From JAOARY01 sp045345765 (lineage in GTDB: Bacteria > Bacillota > Clostridia > Peptostreptococcales > Peptostreptococcaceae): a DNA stretch of 64,000 nucleotides. The DNA lies in the NCBI GenBank assembly GCA_045345765.1, contig CP148265.1, forward strand, positions 2,976,001 through 3,040,000. Reading direction: 5' to 3'. The notes under the pieces were generated by a model. That model was given only the letters and a program-made list of their open reading frames with translations, ran no database searches and had not been told where the DNA came from. The position numbers were made by a program, and so were the translations under genes. Shown here piece by piece: positions 10,241 to 20,320 of the stretch (positions within the stretch are counted from its first letter, which is position 1; every line of letters starts with the position of its first letter).

Positions 10241-10353
10241 TTATTTATCAAGAGTAGTGGAGGGACTGGCCCGATGAAGCTCGGCAACCTAGATTTAAAT
10301 CTGTGGTGCTAATTCCAGCAGACATTGTCTGGCAGATGAATTTTTTAGAACTT
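10241..10353 (+). ncRNA. SAM-I (S-box) riboswitch
   Basis: The core S-box sequences are present in order: ATCAAGAG, GGAGGGACTGGCCC, GATGAAGC, CGGCAACC, then GGTGCTAATTCCAGC. The closing helix P1 forms between ATTTATC (from 10243) and GATGAAT (from 10336). An alternative pairing of CAGATGAA with TTTATCTG (10363-10370, the terminator loop) can act as antiterminator. High SAM should therefore stabilise P1, free the terminator and switch off the downstream methionine-type transporter and regulator. Confidence 0.96.
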
Positions 10354-10386
10354 AACTTCTTGTTTATCTGCAAGGAGTTTTTTTAT
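10354..10386 (+). terminator. SAM-controlled terminator of the S-box leader
   Basis: Arms AACTTCTTG and CAAGGAGTT with an eight-base loop, followed by a T run. This is the expression platform of the riboswitch. Confidence 0.9.
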
Positions 10387-10424
10387 TTCATCTGAAAAAA
10401 ATATATTATTATTTGGAGGAGATT

Positions 10425-11723
10425 ATGAAAAGTAGAGTTTATGCATTATTACCATTAGCAGTATTTTTAATTTTTTATTTATTTGTATCAATATTTTTAA
10501 ATGATTTTTATAGTATTCCAGTAACTGTAGCATTTTTATTTTCAGCACTTATTTCTATTTTTATGAATAGAAGTAGAAAAATAGAGGAAAAAATTGAAAC
10601 ATTTTGCGAGGGTATTGCAAATAAGGATGTAGCACTTATGATTTTAATATTTATTTTAGCAGGAGGATTTTCAAAAATTGCAAAAGGAATTGGATCTATT
10701 GATTCAACTGTTAATTTAGGACTTAGTATATTACCATCAAACTTATTATTGCTTGGTGTATTTATAATAAGTTGTTTTATATCAATTTCAATAGGTTCAT
10801 CAATGGGTACAATTGCAGCTTTAGCACCAATGGCTGTAGATATATCACAAAAGACTAGTTTGGGGATGGCTTTATGTATAGGTTGTGTTGTAAGTGGGGC
10901 GATGTTTGGTGATAATTTATCTATGATTTCAGATACGACAATTGCAGCTACTAAAACACAAGGATGTGATCTTAAGGATAAATTCTTTGTTAATATAAAA
11001 ATAATTCTTCCAGCGGCAGTAGTAGCAGGAGGTATTTATATAATATTAGGTCTAAATGGTTCTTATACAACTTCTAATTATGATTATAACTTATTAAAAA
11101 CTATACCATATATATTTGTACTGATAACTGCATTGATAGGTCTTAATGTTATATTTGTATTGTTTGGTGGAATAGTAATATCAATAATAATAGGTTTGTT
11201 TACTGCAAATTCTTCTATATTATCAATGTTAGGTTATTTAAATGATGGTATTTTAGGGATGTCTGAAATAATAATAATAAGCATATTGATAGCTGGGATG
11301 GTAAATATTATAAAATATAATGGTGGTATTGATTTTATATTAGATTTTATAAGTTCAAAAATAAAGTCAAAGAAACAAGCAGAGTTTGGAATAGCTATAT
11401 TAGTGGGACTTGTTAATATTTGTACGGCAAATAATACAATAGCTATTGTTATGTCAGGTCCTTTAGCTAAAGATATTTCAGATAAATTCAATTTAAATTC
11501 TAAGAAAGTTGCTAGTATATTGGACACATTTTCTTGTTTTTTCCAAGGTATAATTCCATATGGAGCTCAAATTTTAATGGCTTCATCGATTGCAAGTATA
11601 TCTCCAATTGCAGCTATGAAATATTTGTATTATCCATATCTAATGGGAATTTGTGCGATACTGAGTATTGTATTTGATTATCCTAAGTTGGCTAAAAAAG
11701 ATTTAAAGAAAATTGCTTCATAA
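10425..11723 (+). CDS. metT: NhaC-family Na+/H+ antiporter-like permease, probable methionine transporter
   Basis: 432 aa, start ATG at 10425 with GGAGGA 5 bases upstream; a longer TTG frame would include the ribosome site. About eleven hydrophobic helices. NhaC-family signatures include GAMFGDNLSMISDTTIA (about 155-171), ANNTIAIVMSGPLAK and QGIIPYGAQILMASSIAS. NhaC relatives placed under S-box control are the predicted methionine permeases called MetT, and the riboswitch directly upstream supports that substrate. The symbol rests on this regulatory context, not on proof of transport. A Crp/Fnr gene follows after 10 bases and should share the transcript. A close paralogue without riboswitch is at 33857-35221. 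Confidence 0.85.
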   Translation: MKSRVYALLPLAVFLIFYLFVSIFLNDFYSIPVTVAFLFSALISIFMNRSRKIEEKIETFCEGIANKDVALMILIFILAGGFSKIAKGIGSIDSTVNLGLSILPSNLLLLGVFIISCFISISIGSSMGTIAALAPMAVDISQKTSLGMALCIGCVVSGAMFGDNLSMISDTTIAATKTQGCDLKDKFFVNIKIILPAAVVAGGIYIILGLNGSYTTSNYDYNLLKTIPYIFVLITALIGLNVIFVLFGGIVISIIIGLFTANSSILSMLGYLNDGILGMSEIIIISILIAGMVNIIKYNGGIDFILDFISSKIKSKKQAEFGIAILVGLVNICTANNTIAIVMSGPLAKDISDKFNLNSKKVASILDTFSCFFQGIIPYGAQILMASSIASISPIAAMKYLYYPYLMGICAILSIVFDYPKLAKKDLKKIAS

Positions 11724-11733
11724 GGAGTAAATT

Positions 11734-12423
11734 ATGGATGTTATAAATGACAATGGTTTAAGAGATTATTATATAAAAAAATCGAGAATAAGGGAATATA
11801 TAAAAAATGAAAATTTGGATAAGTATATAAAGATACATGAATATAAAAATAAAGAAGTTATATATTATACAAATGATGAAGTTGATTATTTTTATATATT
11901 ATTAGAAGGAAAGGCTAATATTTATATAAATTTAAAGAATGGAAAATCACTTCTTATAAAAATTTATTCACCAATTGAATTTTTAGGCGATATGGAATTT
12001 GTAAGTGGAGAAAAAACACAATGTGAAGCTAGAGCTTTAGAAAAGACTATTTTATTAGGTATAAAAACATCAGATTTAGAAAGTTTAACAAGAAATGATG
12101 CTGATTTTTATAAATTTATATCAAAAACATTAGCTTCAAAATTAAAGAATGCTTCAAATTCAGCTGCAATAAATTTATTATATCCTGTAGAAAATAGGCT
12201 TTGTGAATATTTAATGATTAATTCTAATTATGGTCAAGATTTAGAATTTGAAATTGATAAATTAAAGTATGTTGCAGAATATTTAGGTTCCAGCTATAGG
12301 CATATACAAAGAATAATAAAACAGATGATAAAAGATAATATAATAGAGAAAAATAAAAATAAAATAAAAATAGTGGATTTGGATAAAATAAAAGAATTAT
12401 CAAGTGAAACTTATCATGATTAG
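11734..12423 (+). CDS. Crp/Fnr-family transcription regulator (YeiL-like)
   Basis: 229 aa. The N-terminal cyclic-nucleotide-binding fold (about residues 25-140) includes FYILLEGKANIYI and FLGDMEFV, the latter being a feature of YeiL-like members. The C-terminal winged helix (about 165-220) has YVAEYLGSSYRHIQRIIKQM as recognition region. The FNR-type cysteine cluster is absent, so an iron-sulfur oxygen sensor is unlikely. It begins 10 bases after the transporter stop with AAGGAG, placing it in the SAM-riboswitch operon. It may regulate the transporter or other sulfur amino-acid genes, which is inference from position. Confidence 0.88.
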   Translation: MDVINDNGLRDYYIKKSRIREYIKNENLDKYIKIHEYKNKEVIYYTNDEVDYFYILLEGKANIYINLKNGKSLLIKIYSPIEFLGDMEFVSGEKTQCEARALEKTILLGIKTSDLESLTRNDADFYKFISKTLASKLKNASNSAAINLLYPVENRLCEYLMINSNYGQDLEFEIDKLKYVAEYLGSSYRHIQRIIKQMIKDNIIEKNKNKIKIVDLDKIKELSSETYHD

Positions 12424-12449
12424 TATTTTATAATTATTATAAATATAGA

Positions 12450-12537
12450 GACATCAGATTGAGAATTTATATAGAGTTATACTCAAAAGTTAATGATATA
12501 TACTTCTAGTTTTATTCTAAATTTGATGTCCCTTTTA
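12450..12537. terminator. Possible terminator-like long hairpin between convergent genes
   Basis: GACATCAGATTGAGAAT at 12450 pairs with ATTCTAAATTTGATGTC ending at 12530 (one mismatch plus wobble). The loop of about 47 bases is itself able to fold. A CCTTTT tract follows on the plus strand. Confidence 0.45.
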
Positions 12538-12557
12538 GTTTAATGATAAATATTAAA

Positions 12558-12797
12558 TTAGATGAATTTTTTACCTAAGTAGGTAATAATTAATTTTTTA
12601 TCACTAAATTCATCTAATTCTATAACCTTATCTTTTTCTTCAAAACAAACATATATTTTTGTATTTCCTTCTTTAAATGCTTTTGCAACAGTTTCTTCTC
12701 TTATTTCTCTTATTTTATTTTTGTGTTTTTTATCTTTTTTAAATTCTTTTATAAAATAATGACCCATAAGGCTTATTACTTTAGTATATTCATTCAT
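12558..12797 (-). CDS. Small hypothetical protein
   Basis: 79 aa, not recognised. The first half is a basic, charged helix (KEFKKDKKHKNKIREIREE); the second half has short beta-like segments (TKIYVCFEEKDKVIEL, KKLIITYLG). No membrane helix, signal peptide or metal motif is visible. The AAGGAG site 7 bases before the ATG and a composition like its neighbours support expression. It lies alone, reverse to the genes on both sides. Confidence 0.6.
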   Translation of the reverse strand: MNEYTKVISLMGHYFIKEFKKDKKHKNKIREIREETVAKAFKEGNTKIYVCFEEKDKVIELDEFSDKKLIITYLGKKFI

Positions 12798-12908
12798 AAT
12801 AAAACTCCTTTAAAAAATATTTCATCATTAATTATAACAGATTTTTTTTTGTTTTATCAAATTTATTAAAATTTCATCATAATATTAGTTTTTTTAAGCA
12901 CAAAATGA

Positions 12909-12914
12909 TATAAT
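12909..12914 (+). promoter_or_regulatory. Probable -10 element upstream of topB
   Basis: TATAAT about 75 bases before the topB start, with no strong -35 match. The transcript would carry the GCAGC/GCTGC hairpin at 12937-12957 before the ribosome site. Confidence 0.4.
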
Positions 12915-12936
12915 TAAAATGAAGTTTTTTAATCAG

Positions 12937-12957
12937 GCAGCTTTTGGCTGCTATTTT
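12937..12957 (+). promoter_or_regulatory. Small leader hairpin with T tract before topB
   Basis: GCAGC-TTTTG-GCTGC is followed by TATTTTT. It resembles a short attenuator between the -10 element and the topB ribosome site, but the five-pair stem is short for an efficient terminator. Confidence 0.35.
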
Positions 12958-12989
12958 TATGAAATCAATTATAATAAATGAGGTGGATT

Positions 12990-15155
12990 ATGTCTAGTGT
13001 AATAATAGCAGAAAAACCTTCTGTTGCAAAAAATATAGCTGACGCACTTAATATAAAAAGCAGAAAAGATGGTTATTTTGAAGGAAACTCTTATATTGTA
13101 ACATGGGCTTTTGGACATCTACTGCAACTTCTAGATTCAAAAGATTATGATGAAAAAATGGCTGTTTGGGAAATGAAAAATTTTCCTTTCATACCAAAAG
13201 AATTTAAATATAAAGTAAAATCAGAACAAAATAATAAAGATGTTGTAGATTCAGGTGCTTTAAAACAGATTGAACTTATTAAACAATTAATAGCAAACAA
13301 TGATGTCGATTCTATTATATCTGCATGTGACTATGATCGAGAAGGACAAATTATTGGAGATATAATTTTAGATTATTTAAATGTAAAAAAACCTGTATAT
13401 AGATTACTTTTAAATGAATGGACTGAAAAAGAAGTTTTAAAGGGACTTAAAAATCTAAAATCAAACGAAGAAATGAAATCATTAAAAGATGCAGGAATAA
13501 GTAGACAATGGGCTGATTGGACTATCGGAATCAATTTAACATCAGTAGCAACGTTAAAATATAAAATTGGAAAAGGTGGACCTTTAAATATTGGACGTGT
13601 CCTACTTCCCACTTTAAAAATAATTTATGATAGAGATCAAGAAATCAAAAATTTTAAGCCAGATATTTATTATAAATTAAAAGCTGAATTTGAAATAGAT
13701 GACAAAAGCAAATATGAAGCATTTTATTATATGGATAGTGAAGATAAATTTAAGGACAATAACAGATTAAAAGAAGATGTACAATTAATGAAGAAATCAA
13801 GAGCTTATATAAGTGATAAAAATACAGAAAAGAAAAAAGAATATCCTTCATATCTGTTTAATTTATCAAATTTACAAGGATATGTGACTAGTAAATATAA
13901 AAATTTCACATCTGATAAAGTATTAAAAATTGCACAAGATTTATATGAAAAAAAATATATAACATATCCTCGTACATCTAGTTTTGTTTTGGAAGAATCA
14001 CTGGTAGAAAAGACTAAACGAGTACTAAATAATCTTTGTAAAAATTTTAAATACAAGGATGAAATAAAATTTATAAAAAGTAAAAGAATTTTTGATAACA
14101 GTAAAGTAGAAAGCCATAGTGCAATAGTTCCTACTTATGTTATACCTAAGAATTTAACAAAGGATGAGCAGATAATATATGATAGTATAAAAAATAGATT
14201 TTTGATGCAATTTATGCCAATTTCAGAACATGAAGAAACTAAAATTACTACAAAATTTAAGGATGAAAATATAAAAGGTGAATTTATAACTAAAGGAAAA
14301 ATTGAATTGGTAAAAGGATGGAAAAAAATAGAGAATATAAAAACAAAAGAAATAATGTTACCAAAAATGGAGTTAAACGAAGAGTCAATACTTTTGAGTA
14401 CTAAAATAACCAAAAAAGCAACTAATCCTCCAAAATACCATAATGAGAAAACGCTATTAAGGCTTATGGAGACTTGTGGAAAAAAAGTATCTGATGATGA
14501 AGTAGAACAAAGTGATGAGATAATGAATAATATATTAAAAGGTTTTAGTATAGGGACACCTGCTACTAGAGCAGATACGATAAAAAAATTAAAAACAGCA
14601 GGTTATATAACAACTAATAAAAAATCTTTAACATGTACAGATAAAGGAAATAGACTTGTAGAAAACTTTCCGATAAAAGAATTGTTTGATTTGGAATATA
14701 CAGGAAAATTAGAAAAGACGTTAAGTGATATAGAAAAAAATAAATTTAAAAGAGATGAATTTTTAAAATTTATATATGATTTTACTAAAAATTCTGTACA
14801 GAAGATAAAGAAAGAAAAACGAGTATTGATTAGTAAAGAGGATAAAGATGGTAAGGAAATTCAAGTTATAGGAAAATGTCCTAATTGTAATAGCGATATA
14901 ATTGAAGGTAAAATAGGCTATGGATGTAGTAATTATATAGAAGGATGTAAGTTTACACTTTGGAAGAATGATAAGTTTTTGGCCAGCTTTGGAATAAAAC
15001 TGACAACAGAAATGGTAGAAGAAATATTAAAAAATAATAGATTAAAAATGATAAATGTAAAGAGTAAAAAAGGAAATTTGTTCAATGCATATTTTAAATA
15101 TGTGAAGGATGAAAATGAAGATAGATATAGTTGGAAATTAGAATTTTTAAAATAA
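12990..15155 (+). CDS. topB: DNA topoisomerase III
   Basis: 721 aa type IA topoisomerase that relaxes and decatenates DNA by cutting one strand. The start is the ATG at 12990, preceded by AGGTGG; an upstream in-frame ATG at 12978 lies before the ribosome site. The Toprim domain opens with VIIAEKPSVAK and has SACDYDREGQIIGD (about 109-122) for Mg2+. The catalytic tyrosine lies in YITYPRTSS (about 325-333). GKGGPLNIGRVLLPTL is the expected nucleotide/DNA-binding segment. The C-terminus keeps a Cys cluster (CPNCNSDIIEG...GCSNY..GC) of the zinc-ribbon kind. Length and motif order are normal for TopB and exclude TopA. Confidence 0.95.
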   Translation: MSSVIIAEKPSVAKNIADALNIKSRKDGYFEGNSYIVTWAFGHLLQLLDSKDYDEKMAVWEMKNFPFIPKEFKYKVKSEQNNKDVVDSGALKQIELIKQLIANNDVDSIISACDYDREGQIIGDIILDYLNVKKPVYRLLLNEWTEKEVLKGLKNLKSNEEMKSLKDAGISRQWADWTIGINLTSVATLKYKIGKGGPLNIGRVLLPTLKIIYDRDQEIKNFKPDIYYKLKAEFEIDDKSKYEAFYYMDSEDKFKDNNRLKEDVQLMKKSRAYISDKNTEKKKEYPSYLFNLSNLQGYVTSKYKNFTSDKVLKIAQDLYEKKYITYPRTSSFVLEESLVEKTKRVLNNLCKNFKYKDEIKFIKSKRIFDNSKVESHSAIVPTYVIPKNLTKDEQIIYDSIKNRFLMQFMPISEHEETKITTKFKDENIKGEFITKGKIELVKGWKKIENIKTKEIMLPKMELNEESILLSTKITKKATNPPKYHNEKTLLRLMETCGKKVSDDEVEQSDEIMNNILKGFSIGTPATRADTIKKLKTAGYITTNKKSLTCTDKGNRLVENFPIKELFDLEYTGKLEKTLSDIEKNKFKRDEFLKFIYDFTKNSVQKIKKEKRVLISKEDKDGKEIQVIGKCPNCNSDIIEGKIGYGCSNYIEGCKFTLWKNDKFLASFGIKLTTEMVEEILKNNRLKMINVKSKKGNLFNAYFKYVKDENEDRYSWKLEFLK

Positions 15156-15166
15156 TGGAGTAAATT

Positions 15167-16222
15167 ATGGTATTAAATAAAAATAAAGTAGCAGTTGGTA
15201 TAAGTGGTGGTGTAGACAGCTTTGTATGTGCATATTTGTTAAAAGAAAAAGGCTTTGAAGTTGTTGGTGTAACAATGATTTTAAATGACATTAAAGATGT
15301 TGCTGATAAAAATTATATAGATGATGCAAAAAAAATTGCAAATATACTAAATATAAAACATTATATACTTGATTTAAGAAATGATTTCAAAGAAAAAGTA
15401 ATAAAAGAATTTGTTGGGGATTATTTGAATGGAAAAACACCAAACCCTTGTGTTTTATGCAATAAATATATTAAATATGATAAGCTTCTTAATTTTGTAA
15501 AAGAAGAAATTGGTGCTTATTATTTAGCTTTAGGTCATTATGTTAATCTATTTTTTGATAAAGAAAGAAATATATATAAGGTAAAAATAGGGAAAGATAA
15601 AAGAAAAGATCAAACATATATGTTAAGTTCATTAAATCAAGAAAAACTAAAACATCTTAAGTTTCCACTTTATAATTTCAACTCAAAAGAAGAGGTAAGA
15701 AAAATTGCGTCAAATTTAGATTTAGAGATATCTAGAAAAAAAGATAGCCAAGGTATTTGTTTTATTGATGGAGATTATAAAGATTATATAAATAAATTTA
15801 AAATAGAAAAAAAAGGAAATTTTTTAGATTTAGATGGAAATATACTAAAAAAGCACGATGGATTTTATAATTACACAATAGGACAAAGAGTTTTAAGACA
15901 TATGAATCAAAAACTTTATGTTTTAAATATTGATGAAAAGACAAATGATATTATAGTAGCAAAAGATGATAAAATTTATTTTGAAGGGTTTTATAGTGAA
16001 ACTTATAATTTTTTAAATGATGAGAATCATTTTGATAAGATACTAAAAGTGAAAGTTTGTCAATGGGGATACTATCTTGATTGTAGAATAATAAAGATAA
16101 ATAAGAAACAAATAAAGATAGAGTTTTTAAAGAAAGAAAGAGCTGTAAGTAAGGGTCAATGGGGAATTTTTTATTTAGAAAATGAATTACTCGGTGGAGC
16201 GAAGATTGAGTCTGTATATTGA
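15167..16222 (+). CDS. mnmA: tRNA 2-thiouridine(34) synthase MnmA
   Basis: 351 aa. It activates U34 of Lys, Glu and Gln tRNAs with ATP and inserts sulfur delivered as persulfide. The N-terminal PP-loop GISGGVDS (residues 12-19) binds ATP. The two catalytic cysteines are visible in NPCVLCNKYIK (about 96-106) and SQGICFI (about 194-200). DQTYML and IGQRVL are further family motifs, and the C-terminal beta-barrel is present. It starts 11 bases after topB with GGAG, so it is probably cotranscribed. A cysteine desulfurase/ThiI pair at 57.5-59.8 kb could supply the sulfur relay. Confidence 0.95.
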   Translation: MVLNKNKVAVGISGGVDSFVCAYLLKEKGFEVVGVTMILNDIKDVADKNYIDDAKKIANILNIKHYILDLRNDFKEKVIKEFVGDYLNGKTPNPCVLCNKYIKYDKLLNFVKEEIGAYYLALGHYVNLFFDKERNIYKVKIGKDKRKDQTYMLSSLNQEKLKHLKFPLYNFNSKEEVRKIASNLDLEISRKKDSQGICFIDGDYKDYINKFKIEKKGNFLDLDGNILKKHDGFYNYTIGQRVLRHMNQKLYVLNIDEKTNDIIVAKDDKIYFEGFYSETYNFLNDENHFDKILKVKVCQWGYYLDCRIIKINKKQIKIEFLKKERAVSKGQWGIFYLENELLGGAKIESVY

Positions 16223-16278
16223 AAATAAATAAAATTAAGTAATAAAGAATTCTATTGATACTATTATTAATTAATAGT

Positions 16279-16338
16279 TATAAAATAAAAACTGTTTAAA
16301 AGTAATTTAAATTACTTTTAAACAGTTTTTATTTTATA
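16279..16338. terminator. 60-base perfect palindrome acting as bidirectional terminator
   Basis: Bases 16279-16308 are the exact reverse complement of 16309-16338, with no spacer. It lies between the convergent mnmA and chemoreceptor genes and includes the reverse-strand stop codon. T tracts occur in both directions. Confidence 0.85.
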
Positions 16339-18394
16339 TTTTAAATTGATTTACTATTTTATCTAAATCTTTAGCTAAATCATGAAGTTTATATAATAAA
16401 TTATTGACTTCTTCTGTTGTTGAATATTGTTCTTCTGAAGCAGCAGCAACTTCCTCGGCAGCAGCAGAATTTTCTTCAGATAAAGCCGATAAATTTGATA
16501 TTATTTCAACCAAATGTCCTTCTTTTTTGTTCATAGTATTATAATAATTATCAATTTCAGCTAATTCTTCGATGAATTTATTTATGGTCATATTTATTTT
16601 ATTAAAAATTTCTTTGGTTTCATTCATAAAGTTATTTTGTTCAACTGTAACTTTTTTAGCTTCATTCATACTACTAACAGCATTATTTGATAAACTTTGA
16701 ATTTTTTCTATAATTTCTTTTATGCTTTGAGTTGATGTAGTTGATTGTTCTGCTAACATTCTTACTTCTTCAGCTACAACAGCAAAACCTCTACCATGTT
16801 CACCTGCTCTAGCGGCTTCTATTGCTGCATTTAAAGCTAATAAATTAGTTTGTTCAGATATTTGACTGATGGTATCTGTTATAGTGCTTATCTCATTTGA
16901 CATTTTATCCATTTTCTCTATTATATTACTTATATTTTCGACGGAGTTTTGAACATCTTTTGATTTTATAAATAACAAATTGAATTTATCAATACCTTCT
17001 TTATTGATTGAATTTGCATTATTTGCAAGTTCATCCATTTCGCTATTTTTTTCTGATAATATGCTAATGGAAGTAGATAAATCTTTTATACTAGTAGCAC
17101 CAAGTTCAACATCTTTAGCTTGATCTTCAGTACCTTTAGCGACTTCAAATATCGAATTTGATATTTCTTCTGATGAAGATTTTATTTCACCAGACATAGA
17201 AAGTATTTTTGTAGATGAATCAAATAAAGTATTTGAAGAGTTTTTCAAATTATGAACCATAGTAGATAAATCAGTTCTTACTTTATCTATAGATTTTGCC
17301 AAAGTTCCAAGTTCATCGTTAGATTTTAAAAGTTTAGAATCAACTTTGTTTGTAAAATCTCCTTTAGCTATGGATGATATATTTTCTATAAGCTTTAATA
17401 TTGGTTTGGTAAATTGATTTGAATAGAAAAATGAAGATATTGATAAAACTAAAACAGTTAATAAAGTTATTATAGATAGAGTTAAAATTAATCTATTGAC
17501 TATATTTTTTAGTTCACTTTCTTCTTGTAATGCTATAAACTTCCATGAAGAACTAGGTGAAGTATATAGCTGTGCATAATAATTTATATCATTGATTTTT
17601 ATTTTATACGTAGCTTCGTTCTCAGCTAAGACATCAAATTCTCCATCAACTTCTAAATCTTTTATATTAGTAAAATTAGTTTCAGGATTATTAGGATTTG
17701 CAAGGATAGTACCATCTGAATCTAAAAGCATTAAATAACCAGTTTCACCTATTTTAATTTGTTTTACTATATTAGTTAGTTCTCCTAAACCAACATCCAA
17801 ACCTTGAACACCTATAAATTCATTATTATCGTCATAAATAGGAGCTACTGTACTGATATTAACAGCATCATCTGGTGCATAATAATATGGAGAAGTACGC
17901 ACTAATTCAAAATTATTTTCTACAAGAGCTTCATAAAAAGGTCTTTTTCGAGGATCATAATTATCACTATTTGGACCTTCAGGCCATTGAATATAGCCAC
18001 CATATTTAGTTGCCATATATACATATGCTGATTTTGGATGTGTTTTTGCAAAATTATCATAGTATTCAAAGATTTCTTGTTCAATTCCACCGTTTTGTGA
18101 TGGTGTCATCATTGTTATATTAGTCTTGTTAACATATGAAGTTACAGTTTCGTCAGCTTTTATTATTTTAAAATCAGAAGCTAGCATATTTGTATTTTCT
18201 TCAATTGTTTTAAAATATATATTTATTGCATTATCTACTTGAGAAATTTCTTTTTTTGATGATGAAATAAAGTTTTTTTCTAATTGGGACTTTAAAGTAT
18301 TTCCCATATAAATTGTTAATATTAAAGAAGGGATAAGAATTAATATAACAATTGAAAATGTAAGTTTATATCGTATACTTGAAGTTTTGTTCAT
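16334..18394 (-). CDS. Chemoreceptor with dCache sensor
   Basis: 686 aa with AGAGGTG before the ATG. A membrane helix at about residues 10-30, a dCache_1 sensor to about 290, a second helix ([21 protein letters not shown]), HAMP, and a signalling domain with [38 protein letters not shown]. The sensor keeps YDPRKR and a distal Asp in QGLDVGL, but the amino-acid motif Trp is Phe (RPFY), so it departs from the full amino-acid signature found in the receptor at 4239-6227. The ligand is unknown. The C-terminus ends in NQFKI, like the other receptors here, and there is no NWETF-type tether. Confidence 0.95.
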   Translation of the reverse strand: MNKTSSIRYKLTFSIVILILIPSLILTIYMGNTLKSQLEKNFISSSKKEISQVDNAINIYFKTIEENTNMLASDFKIIKADETVTSYVNKTNITMMTPSQNGGIEQEIFEYYDNFAKTHPKSAYVYMATKYGGYIQWPEGPNSDNYDPRKRPFYEALVENNFELVRTSPYYYAPDDAVNISTVAPIYDDNNEFIGVQGLDVGLGELTNIVKQIKIGETGYLMLLDSDGTILANPNNPETNFTNIKDLEVDGEFDVLAENEATYKIKINDINYYAQLYTSPSSSWKFIALQEESELKNIVNRLILTLSIITLLTVLVLSISSFFYSNQFTKPILKLIENISSIAKGDFTNKVDSKLLKSNDELGTLAKSIDKVRTDLSTMVHNLKNSSNTLFDSSTKILSMSGEIKSSSEEISNSIFEVAKGTEDQAKDVELGATSIKDLSTSISILSEKNSEMDELANNANSINKEGIDKFNLLFIKSKDVQNSVENISNIIEKMDKMSNEISTITDTISQISEQTNLLALNAAIEAARAGEHGRGFAVVAEEVRMLAEQSTTSTQSIKEIIEKIQSLSNNAVSSMNEAKKVTVEQNNFMNETKEIFNKINMTINKFIEELAEIDNYYNTMNKKEGHLVEIISNLSALSEENSAAAEEVAAASEEQYSTTEEVNNLLYKLHDLAKDLDKIVNQFKI

Positions 18395-18599
18395 TTTTAT
18401 TCACCTCTCTACCATTTTTTTTTATAAATACCCAAAATAAATAAATTTAATTTTATTTTAAATTATTTTAAAAGATTAAAATTTTATTAATATTTTATTA
18501 TCTTTATTGTATATTAGAATGATTTTAAATATAATTAATTCTAAAGAACAGTTTATGATGATATAAAAAAGATTATTATAATGGAAAGGAATTGCTAAT

Positions 18600-18902
18600 A
18601 TGAAAATTACAAAAAATAGATTGATATTTTATTTGTTTTGTATGGGTTTTTTATTAATACTTCTTATGAGTATGGTATTTAAATTTTTTTTGGGGACAAA
18701 AATAGGATTTTTGATATTATGCGGAATAATAATATATAATATTTTAAAAAAACAAAGATTTAGATTAGGATCAGAGGAAATTAATAGAGTTAATGATGAA
18801 AATAAAGTTAAGAATGTTTTTAATGATTCAAAAGATAAAAAATTTGGAGAGAATATAGAGATAATTGATGTAGATTATTACGAAAAAAAAGAAACACCTT
18901 AA
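18600..18902 (+). CDS. Small membrane protein, two helices
   Basis: 100 aa, not recognised. Two hydrophobic helices (residues about 9-29 and 33-47) are followed by a charged, probably cytoplasmic tail of about 50 residues with RFRLG and DVDYYEKKETP. AAAGGA precedes the ATG and a strong shared terminator follows. It is a single gene between the divergent chemoreceptor and the convergent stalk-domain gene. Confidence 0.6.
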   Translation: MKITKNRLIFYLFCMGFLLILLMSMVFKFFLGTKIGFLILCGIIIYNILKKQRFRLGSEEINRVNDENKVKNVFNDSKDKKFGENIEIIDVDYYEKKETP

Positions 18903-18915
18903 GGTGTTTCTTTTT
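18886..18915. terminator. Bidirectional terminator
   Basis: A perfect 30-base palindrome (AAAAAGAAACACCTT and its complement) between convergent genes. Confidence 0.85.
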
Positions 18916-20320
18916 AGTATTCATAAGTATCTAAAGTATTTTCTTCAACTTCAGGAATTTCTATTTCATAATTTTTGTAATCCATTGAAACATTTGCGTT
19001 TATATTTGTTTTAAAGAAGATATTTTCTTCTTTAGAATCATATGATACAAACATGTTTACATCTTGATCTTGCAATTTACCATTTTTGTAATTATAATTT
19101 GAATCTAAATTAAATTCAGCTTTTTCAAGGAATGAATAGAATTCTTCTAATTGTAAAACATCCTCTTTTGTTTTATCTTTGCCATATTTTTCAACTATAG
19201 AATTGAATATATCAAGAGCTGTTTTTTTATCAATTTTATAACTAACATTAATTTCATCATCATCTTCTTTTAAAATCAATCTATCATTATTAACAAACAT
19301 TTTAAATACATCATAAGAAATTAATAGATTATCATAAATATCTTTGTCCATATGTGAATTATACATTGAGCTTGAATTATTAATCATAAACTTTAATAAT
19401 TCAGATGGTTTTTTCATTTGAACAAAATTTTTATCTAAATTAGGTTTAATTGGATAATTTTTATCTAAAGCTGTTTTTGTCCATTTATTAAACATTAAAT
19501 TATTTTTCGAATAAGAATAATTTTCGTCAAATATAAAAGATTGACTAAAACCTTTTAGAATATTAACAGAATCTTTTAATTCTTCATCAGTAGAATCTAT
19601 TTTTAAATCAGAAATTTTAAATGTCATGGCAAATTTAGGTAAATCAAATTTAATATTTCCGTTTAAAGCTATATCAAAATCAAATTTACCAGTATCTATA
19701 GTATCTACTGCACCTTTAATAGAATAATCTAAATTCATATTGAAGTTGTCAACTGTTTTGTTTATATCTAATAATTTTTTATAATTTGATAAATCTTTAT
19801 CTGTTTCAAAAATTTTATCAATGGCAGTTAAATCTAAAATTATAAATGTTTTATTTAAAGAATCATAACCAGAAACAAATTCAAAATCTCTTAATATAAC
19901 ATTTACTGGAATATAATATTTGTCATTGTTATTGATTAAAGAATCTACATATAAATCTTTTTGTGATATTAACTTTTCTGTTTTTAAATCATAAATTTCT
20001 AACATTGTAGAATTTAATGGAAATACATATCTTTTATCATCTTTTTCAACAAAAACTGCTCTTTTAGTATATGAATAATACATATTAAAACCTAATGTTT
20101 CTAGTAAACTATCATTTGTAACATATACAAGACCATTTATATCTAATAGAGACTCATCTAAAGTAACTAATTTATCATTAATCTTGTAATTAACTTGTGA
20201 AATAACATTTTCTTGTTTCATCTCAATATCATTAATTTGCAATGTTTCTTCAGCAAAAGAAGATAGTGATAAAGAAAGTACTATTAAGGATATTAGTATT
20301 AAGCTAATAATTTTTTTCAT
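18914..20320 (-). CDS. Exported protein with copper amine oxidase-like N-terminal (stalk) domains
   Basis: 468 aa. The start is the ATG at 20320, with AGGAGG 7 bases before it. A signal peptide (KKIISLILISLIVLSLSLSSFAEE) is followed at about residues 45-165 by two beta-alpha repeats of the stalk type: VYVTNDSLLETLGFNMYYSYTKRAVFVEKDDKRYVF and YYIPVNVILRDFEFVSGYDSLNKTFIIL. The remaining 300 residues are beta-rich and not recognised. Stalk-domain proteins are common at the clostridial cell surface, where they are thought to bind the wall. No enzymatic motif is visible. Confidence 0.75.
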   Translation of the reverse strand: MKKIISLILISLIVLSLSLSSFAEETLQINDIEMKQENVISQVNYKINDKLVTLDESLLDINGLVYVTNDSLLETLGFNMYYSYTKRAVFVEKDDKRYVFPLNSTMLEIYDLKTEKLISQKDLYVDSLINNNDKYYIPVNVILRDFEFVSGYDSLNKTFIILDLTAIDKIFETDKDLSNYKKLLDINKTVDNFNMNLDYSIKGAVDTIDTGKFDFDIALNGNIKFDLPKFAMTFKISDLKIDSTDEELKDSVNILKGFSQSFIFDENYSYSKNNLMFNKWTKTALDKNYPIKPNLDKNFVQMKKPSELLKFMINNSSSMYNSHMDKDIYDNLLISYDVFKMFVNNDRLILKEDDDEINVSYKIDKKTALDIFNSIVEKYGKDKTKEDVLQLEEFYSFLEKAEFNLDSNYNYKNGKLQDQDVNMFVSYDSKEENIFFKTNINANVSMDYKNYEIEIPEVEENTLDTYEY

